This document shows, piece by piece, positions 55,612-64,000 of a DNA stretch of 64,000 nucleotides. The notes under the pieces were generated by a model, which saw nothing but the letters and a program-made list of their open reading frames with translations, searched no databases and had not been told where the DNA came from. Where the stretch lies: positions 1,782,001-1,846,000 of the forward strand of contig NZ_CP034179.1 of assembly GCF_003860345.1 (NCBI RefSeq), written 5' to 3'. Position 1 is the stretch's first letter. Every line of letters begins with the position of its first letter. This stretch comes from Caenibius tardaugens NBRC 16725 (lineage in GTDB: Bacteria; Pseudomonadota; Alphaproteobacteria; Sphingomonadales; Sphingomonadaceae). The position numbers were made by a program, and so were the translations under genes.

Positions 55612-56754
55612 ATGGAATCATCTGGCGGTCTTGGCGCACGTCTGGCCGCCTGGTTTCCCGATCGCGAATTTTTCATGCGGTCGCAGGGCCAGGTGCGTTT
55701 TGTGCGTGTATCCTCGCGTATGCAGAAGATCGCTGCAGGCCTTGTCGCGGCTGTGCTGCTGCTCTGGGTCGGTTCGATCGGCACCATGGCTATCAGCCAG
55801 TTCCTGTCGAGCAACGACCGCGCCAGCCTGCTCGAACGGGAAGCCGTAGTTACCAAGGCGGAAAGCCGCGTCGCCGCGTACCGTGACGATCTCGATACAG
55901 TCGCTGACGATCTCAAACGGCGCCAGACCTTTATCGAAGAAATGGTCGACAGCCTGCCCGCCGACGCCAAGGCACACGAAACGGTTTCGGACAGCAGCGG
56001 AGAATCGGCCAAAGCCGTTGCGAAGATCAGTGCGGTCATTCCCGAAGCGGGCGCTCTCGCCCGGATCGAAGCGCGCCAGCTCGCCTTCGTCGAAAAGCTG
56101 ACCCGTTATGCCGACCGCCGTGCAGCCCGCGCCGCCGTGGCCATTCGCAAGCTCGGCCTTGATCCGCGCGCGATAATGGCTGCCTCCGACGAAGCAGGAC
56201 GGGGCGGTCCTCTGGAACTGCTCACCACCGAACGGGATGGTTCGCTGGACCCCCGCTTTGAACGGCTTGGCCTCAGCCTTGAACGGCTGGAAGCCCTGGA
56301 ACGCGGATTGGCAGGTATTCCGCAAGTGCTGCCTGCCAGCCTCAGCATGATTTCCTCTGGTTTCGGTTATCGCCGCGATCCCTTCGCTGGGCACGCCGCG
56401 CTCCATTCCGGGCTCGATTTTCGCGGCCCGATCGGATCGCCGATTTACGCCGCGGCCACGGGCAAGGTCATTTTCGCCGGCGTGAAAAACGGTTATGGCA
56501 ATGTCATCGAAATCAGCCATGGTAACGGGCTCGTAACCCTCTACGCCCATATGTCGGCATTCCACGCCCGGCCGGGGCAGGACGTTCAGGCCGGGGATAT
56601 CATTGGCGCCATTGGCAACACCGGTCGTTCGACCGGACCGCATCTTCATTTCGAAGTGCGGCACAACGGACGCGCGGTAAATCCGCGCCCCTTCCTGGAG
56701 GCTGCTCCTAATGTTCTCAAAGAAGTCCGCGCCGGAAGCGCGGATCGCAGGTAA
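55612..56754 (+). CDS. M23 family metallopeptidase with coiled-coil (LytM-type)
   Basis: 380 residues from the ATG at 55612; a TTG at 55606 has better ribosome-site spacing (AGGGG, 6 bases) and would add two residues. A membrane segment (about 41-62, GLVAAVLLLWVGSIGTMAISQF) precedes a charged helical part (about 70-180) and a C-terminal LytM domain. Zinc ligands are intact: HSGLDFRG (about 265-272) and GPHLHFEVR (about 343-351), with LYAHMS between, so it should cut peptidoglycan cross-links. Its 3' end overlaps the bactofilin gene by 44 bases. Confidence 0.9.
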   Translation: MESSGGLGARLAAWFPDREFFMRSQGQVRFVRVSSRMQKIAAGLVAAVLLLWVGSIGTMAISQFLSSNDRASLLEREAVVTKAESRVAAYRDDLDTVADDLKRRQTFIEEMVDSLPADAKAHETVSDSSGESAKAVAKISAVIPEAGALARIEARQLAFVEKLTRYADRRAARAAVAIRKLGLDPRAIMAASDEAGRGGPLELLTTERDGSLDPRFERLGLSLERLEALERGLAGIPQVLPASLSMISSGFGYRRDPFAGHAALHSGLDFRGPIGSPIYAAATGKVIFAGVKNGYGNVIEISHGNGLVTLYAHMSAFHARPGQDVQAGDIIGAIGNTGRSTGPHLHFEVRHNGRAVNPRPFLEAAPNVLKEVRAGSADRR

Positions 56755-57148
56755 TTCCATGGCAAGCGCAAACAGCACTTTCTCCATCATCGGCAATGAC
56801 GTGACGATCAAGGGCGACATCACCGCCTCTGCCGATCTGCACGTCGATGGCCGGATCGAAGGCGATATCACCTGCGCCAGCCTGGTGCAGGGCGAACACA
56901 GTGTGATCGTCGGCACGATCACCAGCGAAACCGCCCGCCTGGCCGGATCGATCAACGGTTCGATCAGCGCCCGCGAACTGACGGTCCTGCGCACCGCGCG
57001 GATCAATGGCGACGTGCAGTACGATGCCCTGACCATCGAACAGGGCGCCGAAGTCGAAGGCCGCTTTTCACACCGTGTGGCCAGCAAGACTGCGGCCACG
57101 GAGGGTACCACGGGGGACGGCGAACCGCATCTCACACTGGCGAGCTGA
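56711..57148 (+). CDS. bacM: Bactofilin (polymer-forming cytoskeletal protein)
   Basis: 145 residues from the ATG at 56711 (GGAGG about 9 bases upstream), beginning inside the M23 gene. The bactofilin domain (about 20-125) has repeated short beta-strand turns with the signature SIIGNDVTIKGDITASADLHVDGRIEGDI and the later GSINGSISARELTVLRTARINGDV. The family forms filaments that can anchor wall-modifying enzymes. Here it directly follows and overlaps an M23 peptidase, as in many bactofilin loci, which supports a shared role in cell shape. Confidence 0.93.
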   Translation: MFSKKSAPEARIAGNSMASANSTFSIIGNDVTIKGDITASADLHVDGRIEGDITCASLVQGEHSVIVGTITSETARLAGSINGSISARELTVLRTARINGDVQYDALTIEQGAEVEGRFSHRVASKTAATEGTTGDGEPHLTLAS

Positions 57149-57172
57149 CACGCTCCTGCCTGCAATCATACG

Positions 57173-57198
57173 AAACCCCGCCACGCGCGGGGTTTTTT
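57173..57198 (+). terminator. Terminator after the bactofilin gene
   Basis: AACCCCGC / GCGCGGGGTT-type stem with a short loop, followed by TTTTTTATT. It lies 24 bases past the stop. Confidence 0.85.
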
Positions 57199-58906
57199 AT
57201 TGCGAAGAGGCACCCAGCACTTCGGCCACCAGTGCCTTGCGATCGAGCTTGCCGATCGGCGTCTTGGGCAAGCTATCGCGGATTACCACGGATTCGATGC
57301 GTTCATGCTTGCCGATGTGGGGCTTGAGCCAGGCCAGAAGATCGTCCCCGGTCACAGGCGGGCCATCGTCCGTCAAGGTCACATAGGCCCGTGGCCGTTC
57401 GCCCAGATAATCATCCGGCACCCCGATCACCAGGGCTTCCTTGACCGAAGGGTGCTCCACCAGATGCTTTTCCAGCGTGCTGGGAAAGACCTTGAACCCG
57501 CCGACATTGATCATGTCTTTCAGCCGGTCGACAATACGGATGAAACCATCGGTATCGAACGTGGCGATATCGCCCGTGCGAAACCACCGTTCGCCATCGC
57601 GTTCGACAAACGCCGTTGCCGCCGCATCGGGCCGGTTCCAGTAGCCCTGCATCACTTGCGGGCCGTTAATGGCCAATTCCCCCGGTTCATTGCCCGGCGG
57701 ATCGCGCAGCGGGTCTTCCTTGTCGAGCAGGCGCACCCGCGTCAGCGGCAGCACCTGCCCGATAGTGCCTTCACGGTTTTCGCCATGCAGCGGATTGGTG
57801 CTGACGACGCCGCTGCTTTCCGTCAGGCCATAGCCTTCCACCACCTTGACGCCCGTTTCCTCCTCGAACCGGCGTTTGAGCGGCAAGGGCAAGGGCGCGC
57901 CCCCGGAAATCGTCTCTCGCAAGGAGGAGAAATCGGTGTCCTTCAACTGTGGATGATCGAGCAGCGCCTGATACATGGTCGGCACGGCAAAAAGCGATGT
58001 GGGACGGACCCGCCCGATCGTGGCCAGCACCTGCCCGGCTTCGAACCGGGGCAACATGGCGATACAGCCGCCATTCGCGATCGTGCGGTTGAGAATGCAG
58101 GTATTGGCGAAAACATGGAACAGCGGCAGCACGCCGAGAACCATATCGCGCCGCCCCTGATCCGGATCGATCGCCCTGATCTGGCGCGCATTCGCAGTGA
58201 GATTCTGGTGAGTCAGCATCGCCCCCTTGGGCGTGCCGGTGGTCCCGCCGGTATATTGCAGCAAGGCAATATCGTGCTGTGGATCGATCGGCACCGCCGT
58301 GGGGGCTTGGCTGGACAGATAATCCTGCCACGCCGTGACATCGGCCCGCGCCGGGATCGCCGTCAGCTGTTTGCGCGCGAACAGCCGCATGGCCCACCCC
58401 TTCAGGCGCGGGAGCATATCGGGCAACCGGGCGACAACCAGGTTTTCCAGCGGTGAATGGTCCAGCACTTCGAGTGCCGTGGGCAGCAGTGCAGAGGAAT
58501 CCACGGTGACCAGCACCCGCGTACCCGAGTTGGCGACTTGCGCTTCCAGTTCCTCAGCCGAATAGAGCGGCGAGAAATTCACCACCGTGGCCCCGGCCAG
58601 CAAGGCGCCGAAGTAGGCTGCGACATAAAGGGGAACGTTCGGCAGATAGAGCCCGATCCGATCCCCACGCCCCAGCCCGCGTTTCTGAAGGCCGGCGGCA
58701 AATCCTTCTGCCGCGCGCCATATCTCGTTGTAGGAATAGGTGCGGCCGAGAAAATCGACCAGGGGATGATTGCCCCTCTGCGCTGCGGCCTGCCGCAACA
58801 TATCCGGCAGGCTCAACGGCGGTAAATCAATGTGCCACGCGCCGTAATGCGCGTAATGCTCCCCGGCCAGAACGGGCCGGGCACCACTGTCCTGATTTCT
58901 TTCCAC
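57197..58906 (-). CDS. Long-chain acyl-CoA ligase (AMP-forming)
   Basis: 569 residues if the GTG at 58906 starts it; upstream GTG (58927) and TTG (58948) are possible, and none has a clear ribosome site. Adenylate-forming enzyme that activates fatty acids for beta-oxidation. Motifs: the P-loop-like LLQYTGGTTGTPKGAMLTH (about 210-228), YGLTESSG (about 354-361), the GWFRTGD equivalent RWFRTGDIATFDTDGFIRIVDRLKDMINVGGFKVFP (about 432-466) and the C-terminal Lys in PKTPIGKLDRKAL. Substrate chain length not shown. Confidence 0.92.
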   Translation of the reverse strand: MERNQDSGARPVLAGEHYAHYGAWHIDLPPLSLPDMLRQAAAQRGNHPLVDFLGRTYSYNEIWRAAEGFAAGLQKRGLGRGDRIGLYLPNVPLYVAAYFGALLAGATVVNFSPLYSAEELEAQVANSGTRVLVTVDSSALLPTALEVLDHSPLENLVVARLPDMLPRLKGWAMRLFARKQLTAIPARADVTAWQDYLSSQAPTAVPIDPQHDIALLQYTGGTTGTPKGAMLTHQNLTANARQIRAIDPDQGRRDMVLGVLPLFHVFANTCILNRTIANGGCIAMLPRFEAGQVLATIGRVRPTSLFAVPTMYQALLDHPQLKDTDFSSLRETISGGAPLPLPLKRRFEEETGVKVVEGYGLTESSGVVSTNPLHGENREGTIGQVLPLTRVRLLDKEDPLRDPPGNEPGELAINGPQVMQGYWNRPDAAATAFVERDGERWFRTGDIATFDTDGFIRIVDRLKDMINVGGFKVFPSTLEKHLVEHPSVKEALVIGVPDDYLGERPRAYVTLTDDGPPVTGDDLLAWLKPHIGKHERIESVVIRDSLPKTPIGKLDRKALVAEVLGASSQ

Positions 58907-58971
58907 CCCTGCAGATTGGGATGCCACGCGGCGCGCGGCAAGCCCCAATCGGCATCAGAGCGAAAACAAAG

Positions 58972-59673
58972 TCAGTCTCCGTTGGCTTCCTGCGCACGGC
59001 GCGCTTCGAGCCACGCATGCGCTTCGGCTTCCTGCGCGGCTTCGACAGCCGCCTTGGCCGCCGCTTCGCGTTCGGCCTGCAATTCCTCGATCAGGGCCTG
59101 CTTGTCCCCGCCGAGTGCCGCAGCATCCTGCGCCGCACCGCCTTCGAGCCCAGCCTTCTTCGCAGCCTTTGCCACCACGGCATCGAGTTCGCGCTGCGAA
59201 CAGAGGCCCAGTGTCACCGGATCTTTCGGCTGGATGTTCTGGATATTCCAGTGCGAACGATCGCGCACCGCAGCAATCGTATTGCGCGTGGTGCCAATCA
59301 GCTTGCCGATCTGCGCATCGGAAATTTCCGGGTGGTTGCGCACCAGCCATGCAATGCCATCCGGCTTGTCCTGCCGTTTTGACACGGGGGTATAGCGCGG
59401 CCCCTTGGTGCGGCTGACCGAAACCGGCGCCCGCTGCATACGAAGCCGGTATTCCGGATCGGCCTGCCCCTTTTCAATTTCCGCGTGGTTCAATTCACCC
59501 GAATGGATGGGGTCCCGGCCCGTGTACTTGCTGCTCGCAAGATCATCGGCCATGGCCTGAACTTCCAGAATATGCAGACCGCAGAATTCGGCAATCTGCT
59601 CGAATGTCAGCGCCGTATTGTCGACCAGCCAGGAAGCGGTCGCATGCGGCATGAGTGGCGTCGGTTGGGACAT
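58972..59673 (-). CDS. trcR: DUF1013 protein, TrcR-type cell cycle transcriptional regulator
   Basis: 233 residues from the ATG at 59673 with GGAGAAG upstream. The DUF1013 core (about 10-160) has LMPHATASWLVDNTALTFEQIAEFCGLHILEVQAMAD, then PDGIAWLVRNHPEISDAQIGKLIGTTRNTIAAVRDRSHWN, two helix-turn-helix-like units. Caulobacter TrcR is a DUF1013 protein tied to cell-cycle transcription. A variable Ala/Glu-rich coiled tail ends it. Together with SciP this is a second cell-cycle regulator in the window. The family is certain, the targets are not. Confidence 0.9.
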   Translation of the reverse strand: MSQPTPLMPHATASWLVDNTALTFEQIAEFCGLHILEVQAMADDLASSKYTGRDPIHSGELNHAEIEKGQADPEYRLRMQRAPVSVSRTKGPRYTPVSKRQDKPDGIAWLVRNHPEISDAQIGKLIGTTRNTIAAVRDRSHWNIQNIQPKDPVTLGLCSQRELDAVVAKAAKKAGLEGGAAQDAAALGGDKQALIEELQAEREAAAKAAVEAAQEAEAHAWLEARRAQEANGD

Positions 59674-59745
59674 GGTTCTTCTCCACCCCTGCGGGGCCCT
59701 GTTCCGCCTCCACATTATAGCCGGAAGCGGCACTTGAAAGACACG

Positions 59746-59780
59746 GTAAAAACACAAGGGCCGCCCCTTTCGGAGCGGCC
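59746..59780 (-). terminator. Terminator after the glycosyltransferase gene
   Basis: GGCCGCTCC-GAAA-GGGGCGGCC stem on the minus strand followed by TTGTGTTTTT. Confidence 0.85.
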
Positions 59781-59844
59781 GTTCGCCAGCCTGTCTAGGC
59801 GATTGCCCGCCCCGGGGCAAGGAGAATGCGCGTCAGCCCGGCGA

Positions 59845-60912
59845 TCACGCCACCAGGGCTCCTGCTGGATCGCCCACCAGATCGCCCGCCGGGTCAGTCG
59901 CCGGAGCACAGGCCAGCGCGTCAAGGAACTGCCGGGCGCTGGCTTCCCATGTGAAGCTGGCGCCATATGTCGCGCACGTGCCGCGATCGCAGGCCAGCGC
60001 CCGGGCAATCGCGCGATCGAGCTGCTCGTCGAGAGCGCCGCAGTGCGGTGTCACGATATCCTGCGGCCCCTGCACGGGATAGGCTGCCACGGGCGTTCCA
60101 CAGGCCAGCGCCTCGATCATCACCAGACCGAAGGTATCGGTCCGGCTGGGAAAGACGAAGACATCCGCCCCCGCATAACACGCCGCCAGATTCTGCCCCG
60201 TCTGGGTGCCGAGGAAAATTGCCTCGGGAAAGCGGGCGGCCAGCCGTGCCCGGGCCGGTCCATCGCCGACCACCACTTTCGATCCGGGATGGGGATTGGT
60301 GAGAAAGGCCTCGATGTTCTTTTCGACCGATACCCGACCGACATAGAGCTGGATGGGCCGTTCCAGCCGTCCGAACAGATCGGGCGGGACAATGGCGGGC
60401 GTGAAGCTGGCCAGATCGACGCCCCGGCTCCACGGCAGGAGCTGCGTCAGCCCCTGCTGCTGCAATTGTCTGCGCACCGTATCGGTCGCCACCATGATTC
60501 CGGCCGAAGGGCGATGGAACCAGCGAATATAGGGCCAGAAGGCCGATGCCGGCAGACGCGTGCGGCGCGCGAGATAATCCGGGAACTGCGTGTGATAGGC
60601 CGTGGTGAAGGACAGACCGTGGCGCAGGCAATGCCCCCGCGCGGCCAGCCCCAGCGGCCCTTCGGTCGCAATATGGATCGCATCGGGCGCAATCCGGTCA
60701 AGCCATGCGCCCACTGCCCCGCGCCCCGGAAAAGCGAGACGGATTTCGGGGTAGCTCGGACAGGGCAGGGAACGGAACCGGTCGGGCGAAATCACGGTCA
60801 CTTCGTGCCCCCAGCCACGCAGGACACGCGCCAGCGTAGTCAATGTGCGGACAACCCCGTTGACTTGCGGCGTCCAGGCATCGGTCACGATCGCGATCCG
60901 CAAGCCGGTCAT
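59845..60912 (-). CDS. Glycosyltransferase family 4 (mannosyltransferase-like)
   Basis: 355 residues. Retaining GT-B glycosyltransferase. The start IAIVTDAWTPQVNGVVRTLTTLARVLRGWGHEVTVISPD (about 6-44) is the GT4 acceptor domain. The donor domain has LYVGRVSVEKNIEAFL (about 189-204) and the EX7E region FVFPSRTDTFGLVMIEALACGTPVAAYPVQGP (about 252-283). It closely follows the family that includes alpha-mannosyltransferases for glycolipids. Its ATG overlaps the stop of the phosphoesterase gene by four bases. Acceptor unknown. Confidence 0.88.
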   Translation of the reverse strand: MTGLRIAIVTDAWTPQVNGVVRTLTTLARVLRGWGHEVTVISPDRFRSLPCPSYPEIRLAFPGRGAVGAWLDRIAPDAIHIATEGPLGLAARGHCLRHGLSFTTAYHTQFPDYLARRTRLPASAFWPYIRWFHRPSAGIMVATDTVRRQLQQQGLTQLLPWSRGVDLASFTPAIVPPDLFGRLERPIQLYVGRVSVEKNIEAFLTNPHPGSKVVVGDGPARARLAARFPEAIFLGTQTGQNLAACYAGADVFVFPSRTDTFGLVMIEALACGTPVAAYPVQGPQDIVTPHCGALDEQLDRAIARALACDRGTCATYGASFTWEASARQFLDALACAPATDPAGDLVGDPAGALVA

Positions 60913-61832
60913 GCCGCGCGTTCCAGTGTGCGCCCGGCGCGTTCCGCAACCATTTGGGCCGCCTCACGTTCCGCTTCACGCTTCGCCATTTCCTCGGGCC
61001 AATGCAGCACTTCCATGTGGCCGTCGGCATGTTCCACCAATGCGGTACAACCTTCCACCCAGTCGCCATCGTTGAAGTACGCGACGCCATCAAGGTTTCG
61101 GATTTCGGCCGTATGGATATGGCCGCAAACCACGCCGTCCACCCCGCGTTCCGCAGCAGCCCGGGCCACGACCTCTTCATATTGCGAAATGAATTCGACC
61201 GCGTTCTTGACCTTGTGCTTGGCCACTTTGGACAGCGACCAATAGGGCATGCCAAAGCGGCGACGCACGGCGTTGACCCGCCGGTTCAGCCCCATCAACA
61301 CGTGGTACAGGGCATCGCCAATGACGGCGAGCCACCGATGCGCCAGCATCACCGCATCGAATTCATCGCCATGCAGGACCATCAACCGGCGGCCATCGGC
61401 GGTGGTGTGAAAAGCCGCACGGCGAATTTCCACGCCGCCAAATTTCAACCCGGTGAACTGGCGGAACATCTCGTCGTGATTGCCGGGAATATAGACGATC
61501 CGCGTGCCGCGCCGGGCCCGTTTGAGAATGCGCCAGACGATATCGTTGTGGCTTTGCGGCCAGTAGAACTTCTTCTTCAGGCGCCAGCCATCGATAATAT
61601 CGCCCACCAGATAAAGCGTCTCGCTATCGACGGAATCGAGAAAGTCGATGAGCATCTCGGCATTGCAACCGCGCGTGCCCAGATGGACATCCGAAATCCA
61701 GATCGTGCGAAATTGCCGCCTGCCGCTGGCATCCGGCTCTGGCCGGGCTGGTGCACGCAGTGGGAACGGCAAGGGCAGAGGCGATCCGCCGTCGTCTTCC
61801 CACATATGATCGATGAACGGTTCGATCCCCAT
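60909..61832 (-). CDS. LpxH-like metallophosphoesterase (UDP-2,3-diacylglucosamine diphosphatase family)
   Basis: 307 residues from the ATG at 61832; an ATG at 61805 is possible. Calcineurin-like metal motifs are WISDVHLG (about 44-51), VGDIIDGWRLKK (about 74-85), IPGNHDEMF (about 112-120), VLHGDEFDAV (about 148-157) and VVCGHIHTAEIR (about 232-243). The family is annotated as the lipid A enzyme LpxH; members next to GT4 genes may act on other lipid diphosphates, so the substrate is open. Coupled to the downstream glycosyltransferase gene (ATGA). Confidence 0.85.
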   Translation of the reverse strand: MGIEPFIDHMWEDDGGSPLPLPFPLRAPARPEPDASGRRQFRTIWISDVHLGTRGCNAEMLIDFLDSVDSETLYLVGDIIDGWRLKKKFYWPQSHNDIVWRILKRARRGTRIVYIPGNHDEMFRQFTGLKFGGVEIRRAAFHTTADGRRLMVLHGDEFDAVMLAHRWLAVIGDALYHVLMGLNRRVNAVRRRFGMPYWSLSKVAKHKVKNAVEFISQYEEVVARAAAERGVDGVVCGHIHTAEIRNLDGVAYFNDGDWVEGCTALVEHADGHMEVLHWPEEMAKREAEREAAQMVAERAGRTLERAA

Positions 61833-61938
61833 GAACGGGCGGATAGCCCGCGATTGTTACACCCCGATCTCAGTTCGATGACGGTTTTGTGAAGCCTGTC
61901 GTTTCTCCAACATGCTGCCTGGCTTCGATATTCCCCCG

Positions 61939-62556
61939 TCAGTCCATGGACACATAGCCGGGTAGCGCCTGCACCCGGTCCAGCCAGGCGCAGATATGGG
62001 CGTAGTCGCGCAGGCGGAACCCCCCGGCTTCGGCGATGTGGGTATAGGCGTAGAGCACGATGTCGGCCAAAGTCACCGAAGTGCCCACGAGCCACGCATG
62101 ATCGGCAAGATGCCGATCCATGACCGTCAGCGCATCATCGCCCGCCATTCTTTTCGGAAGCAGTTGATGACGCTGCAACTCGGTCAGATTGCGCTCTCCG
62201 ACATAGAGCAGCCAGAACCGCAAGGTCGCGATATTCGGTTCGTGATTGTATTGTTCGAAAAACATCCAGCGCAGCATGTCCGCCCGGTCGAACCGGTCCT
62301 GCGGGATCAGCGCGCTGCCTTCTGCGAGATAGAAACACGCCGCGTTGCTTTCGGGGAGATAGCGATCACCGATCTGCAGCACGGGAATGCGTCCGTTCGC
62401 ATTGATCTGCGAAAGAAATTCCGGCGTTCGCGTCTCCCCCCGGATGATATCGTAGGACACCCGTTCCAGCGCCTGCCCGAGCAGGGCCGCCGTCAGGCGT
62501 ATCTTGTAGCAATTGCCGCTGCGGGCATCTTCATGAAGGACCAGACTCTCCATCAT
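61939..62556 (-). CDS. Glutathione S-transferase family protein
   Basis: 205 residues. N-terminal thioredoxin-like domain (about 5-80) with SLVLHEDARSGNCYKIRLTAALLGQALERVSYDII and the cis-Pro and glutathione-binding segment NANGRIPVLQIGDRYLPESNAACFYLAEG (about 53-81). An all-helical C-terminal domain ends with VTLADIVLYAYTHIAEAGGFRL. Two ATG codons follow a strong GGAGG. It overlaps the upstream quinone reductase gene by 26 bases, so the pair is probably one unit handling electrophilic compounds (inference). Confidence 0.88.
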   Translation of the reverse strand: MMESLVLHEDARSGNCYKIRLTAALLGQALERVSYDIIRGETRTPEFLSQINANGRIPVLQIGDRYLPESNAACFYLAEGSALIPQDRFDRADMLRWMFFEQYNHEPNIATLRFWLLYVGERNLTELQRHQLLPKRMAGDDALTVMDRHLADHAWLVGTSVTLADIVLYAYTHIAEAGGFRLRDYAHICAWLDRVQALPGYVSMD

Positions 62557-63556
62557 CTACCTCCAGAACAATTTTGCCGATGTGATCCCCCGCTTCCATC
62601 CGGGCATGGGCGGCGGCGGCTTCCCGCAACGGGAAACGCCGGTCCATGACCGGCCGCAGTTCGCCGTCGGCAACCAAATCCCAGACATTACGCTGAATAT
62701 CATCAGCCAGCAGCGTCTTGAAAGCGTCGGAACGGGGGCGCAGTGTGGAACCGGTCAGCGTGTAACGCCGCGTCATCACTTGGGCGAGGTTGATTTCCGC
62801 CTTCACTCCGCCCTGCACCGCGATCGTCACATGGCGGCCGTCTTCCGCCAGACACTTGAGATTGCGCGCGACATAATCGCCGCCCACCATGTCGAGCACG
62901 AGATTGACCCCCCGCCCATCGGTTAGCGCCTTCACTTCCTCCACGAAGTCATGGGTCCGGTAGTTGACTGCATGCGCCGCACCAATGCGTCGTGCCGCCG
63001 CGCACTTTTCATCGCTACCACACGTAACGATCACATTGATACCAAACAGCTTTCCCAGCATTGACGTCATGGTACCAATACCGCTGGTGCCCCCGTGGAC
63101 CAACATCGTTTCTCCTTGTGTGGCATAGCCGCGTTCGAACACGTTGTGCCACACGGTGAACAGCGTTTCGGGCAATGCCGCCGCCTGATCCAGCGGCAGG
63201 CTTTCGCAAACCGGCAGGCAATGCCCGGCTTTAGCCAGACAATATTCGGCATAGCCGCCGCCCGTCACCAGTGCGCAGACTTCCTGATTGAGCAGTTCTG
63301 GCGGAACCTCGCGTCCCACCGCCACCACTGTGCCGGACACTTCGAGCCCGGGAATCGGCGATGCGCCCGGAGGCGGCGGATAAAGCCCTTGCCGCTGCGC
63401 CACATCCGGCCGGTTCACCCCGGCAAATGCGACTTTGATCAGCACATCTTCCGGCCCCACCTGAGGCACGGCCATATGCACTGGTCGCAACACATCCGCC
63501 CCCCCGGGCGCGTCGAATCCCATCGCCAACATTGTTCGCGGTATTATTCCGGCCAC
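62531..63556 (-). CDS. NAD(P)H quinone oxidoreductase (zinc-independent MDR, PIG3-like)
   Basis: 341 residues with a GTG start at 63556, preceded by AGGGGGG at 5 bases; a TTG at 63577 is weaker. Medium-chain dehydrogenase fold without catalytic zinc ligands. N-terminal GFDAPGGADVLRPV, VAFAGVNRPDVAQRQGLYPPPPG (about 43-65), the NAD(P) loop VHGGTSGIGTMTSMLGKLFG (about 153-172) and the LNLAQVMTRRYTLTGSTLRPR segment are typical of the PIG3/QOR group. Reduces quinones. First gene of the pair with the GST. Confidence 0.9.
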   Translation of the reverse strand: MAGIIPRTMLAMGFDAPGGADVLRPVHMAVPQVGPEDVLIKVAFAGVNRPDVAQRQGLYPPPPGASPIPGLEVSGTVVAVGREVPPELLNQEVCALVTGGGYAEYCLAKAGHCLPVCESLPLDQAAALPETLFTVWHNVFERGYATQGETMLVHGGTSGIGTMTSMLGKLFGINVIVTCGSDEKCAAARRIGAAHAVNYRTHDFVEEVKALTDGRGVNLVLDMVGGDYVARNLKCLAEDGRHVTIAVQGGVKAEINLAQVMTRRYTLTGSTLRPRSDAFKTLLADDIQRNVWDLVADGELRPVMDRRFPLREAAAAHARMEAGDHIGKIVLEVDDGESGPS

Positions 63557-63665
63557 CAAGCCCCCCTGGTTTCCCAACTATTCCTGTGGCTAAGCCGCCA
63601 CATGGCCCTTGGGTAAACCCCATGTGCATTGACAGCAAGCGTCAGAAGGGAAATGCTGCATTGCA

Positions 63666-63872
63666 ATGGATGAGAACGATCTCCCGAGACGGCGCGGAGA
63701 CGCTGCCACCCAGCTCTCTCTTGAGAGCCTGGACAGTTATTCGCAGGACGAGCTGGATGACCGCATCCATATGCTCGAGACCGAGATCGCACGCGTAAAA
63801 GCCCACCGCGACAAGGCGGCGGCACACAGGCAGGCAGCCGATGCGCTGTTCAGGCCGCGAAATAACGGGTGA
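63666..63872 (+). CDS. DUF1192 small protein
   Basis: 68 residues. The DUF1192 core is visible as LESLDSYSQDELDDRIHMLETEIARVKAHRDKAAAHRQAADALFR (about 19-63), with a short coiled coil. Such proteins are common in alphaproteobacteria and unstudied. The ATG at 63666 has AGGGAAA upstream at long spacing. Divergent from the quinone oxidoreductase gene. Confidence 0.85.
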   Translation: MDENDLPRRRGDAATQLSLESLDSYSQDELDDRIHMLETEIARVKAHRDKAAAHRQAADALFRPRNNG

Positions 63873-63986
63873 TGAATACCGCCTCTCCTTTTTTTGGCGA
63901 TGGCGCACCATATAGGTTTCAACAGTCCCGTCCCGACACCTCTCCCGGTCGAGGGACAGTCATTTCCTCTAGCGAAAGGCCCCTAG

Positions 63987-64000
63987 ATGCCCAGTTTCGC
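63987..64000 (+). CDS. Start of a further gene, cut by the window edge
   Basis: An ATG at 63987 is followed by four codons before the window ends, reading MPSF. A CTAG-rich stretch and CGAAAGG lie upstream. The opening MPSF is shared by many ClpA proteins of this group, so clpA is a guess; too little is visible to name it. Confidence 0.3.

Overview
The window is GC-rich, densely coded chromosome from an alphaproteobacterium, most likely a member of Sphingomonadales (Novosphingobium-like). The evidence is a three-gene bc1 operon, two alphaproteobacterial cell-cycle regulators (SciP/DUF1153 and TrcR/DUF1013), a BamF-type DUF3035 lipoprotein, Coq7, and the gene order proA-nadD-rsfS-rlmH-envC-ctpA. 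Assignment to genus is inference.

Layout. 1-10 kb: end of panC, a CsgG-type secreted protein, an EF-hand protein, apt, the cytochrome bc1 operon (petA-petB-petC), pgeF, pepN, an SDR-fold protein and a small GNAT protein. 10.08-14.30 kb: a 4.2 kb integrative element in the 3' end of tRNA-Thr(GGT). It is bounded by a 34-bp direct repeat and carries a tyrosine integrase, a serine resolvase and several very small genes. It also has two notable non-coding stretches: one with DnaA-box-like sites and one with a tandem repeat. 14.5-22.4 kb: gpmA, purE, purK, folA, ribF, ileS, lspA and bamF, almost all tightly packed on the plus strand. 22.4-30.1 kb: a CorC/HlyC-type membrane protein, an OmpA lipoprotein, a CysQ/IMPase-type phosphatase, sucC-etfB-etfA and a secreted lipase-like hydrolase. 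30.3-37.3 kb (minus strand): an RND efflux pair with a DUF445 gene, a GlsB/YeaQ protein, and sciP with a coupled upstream gene. 37.3-45.1 kb: mnmA, a serine hydrolase, a CDF metal exporter, pdxH, a CbpA-like DnaJ protein, a BrkB protein, fabI and a GFA protein. 45.1-47.7 kb: wecC and wecB, which make UDP-ManNAcA. 47.8-55.4 kb (minus strand): coq7, dsbB, ctpA, envC-like, rlmH, rsfS, nadD and proA. 55.6-64 kb: an M23 peptidase overlapping a bactofilin, an acyl-CoA ligase, trcR, a GT4 glycosyltransferase with an LpxH-like phosphoesterase, a GST, a quinone oxidoreductase and a DUF1192 protein.

Most of the window is housekeeping: respiration, purine, folate and flavin cofactors, tRNA and ribosome maintenance, and envelope assembly. 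The parts that stand out are the small tRNA-Thr element, which has two recombinases of different chemistry, no recognisable cargo and structured non-coding DNA, and a family of about 76-bp CTAG-bounded palindromic repeats present three times (40.1 and 47.7 kb). One repeat copy supplies the stop codon of the neighbouring gene and another abuts the ribosome binding site of wecB. All calls were made by reading the sequence; no database search was run.
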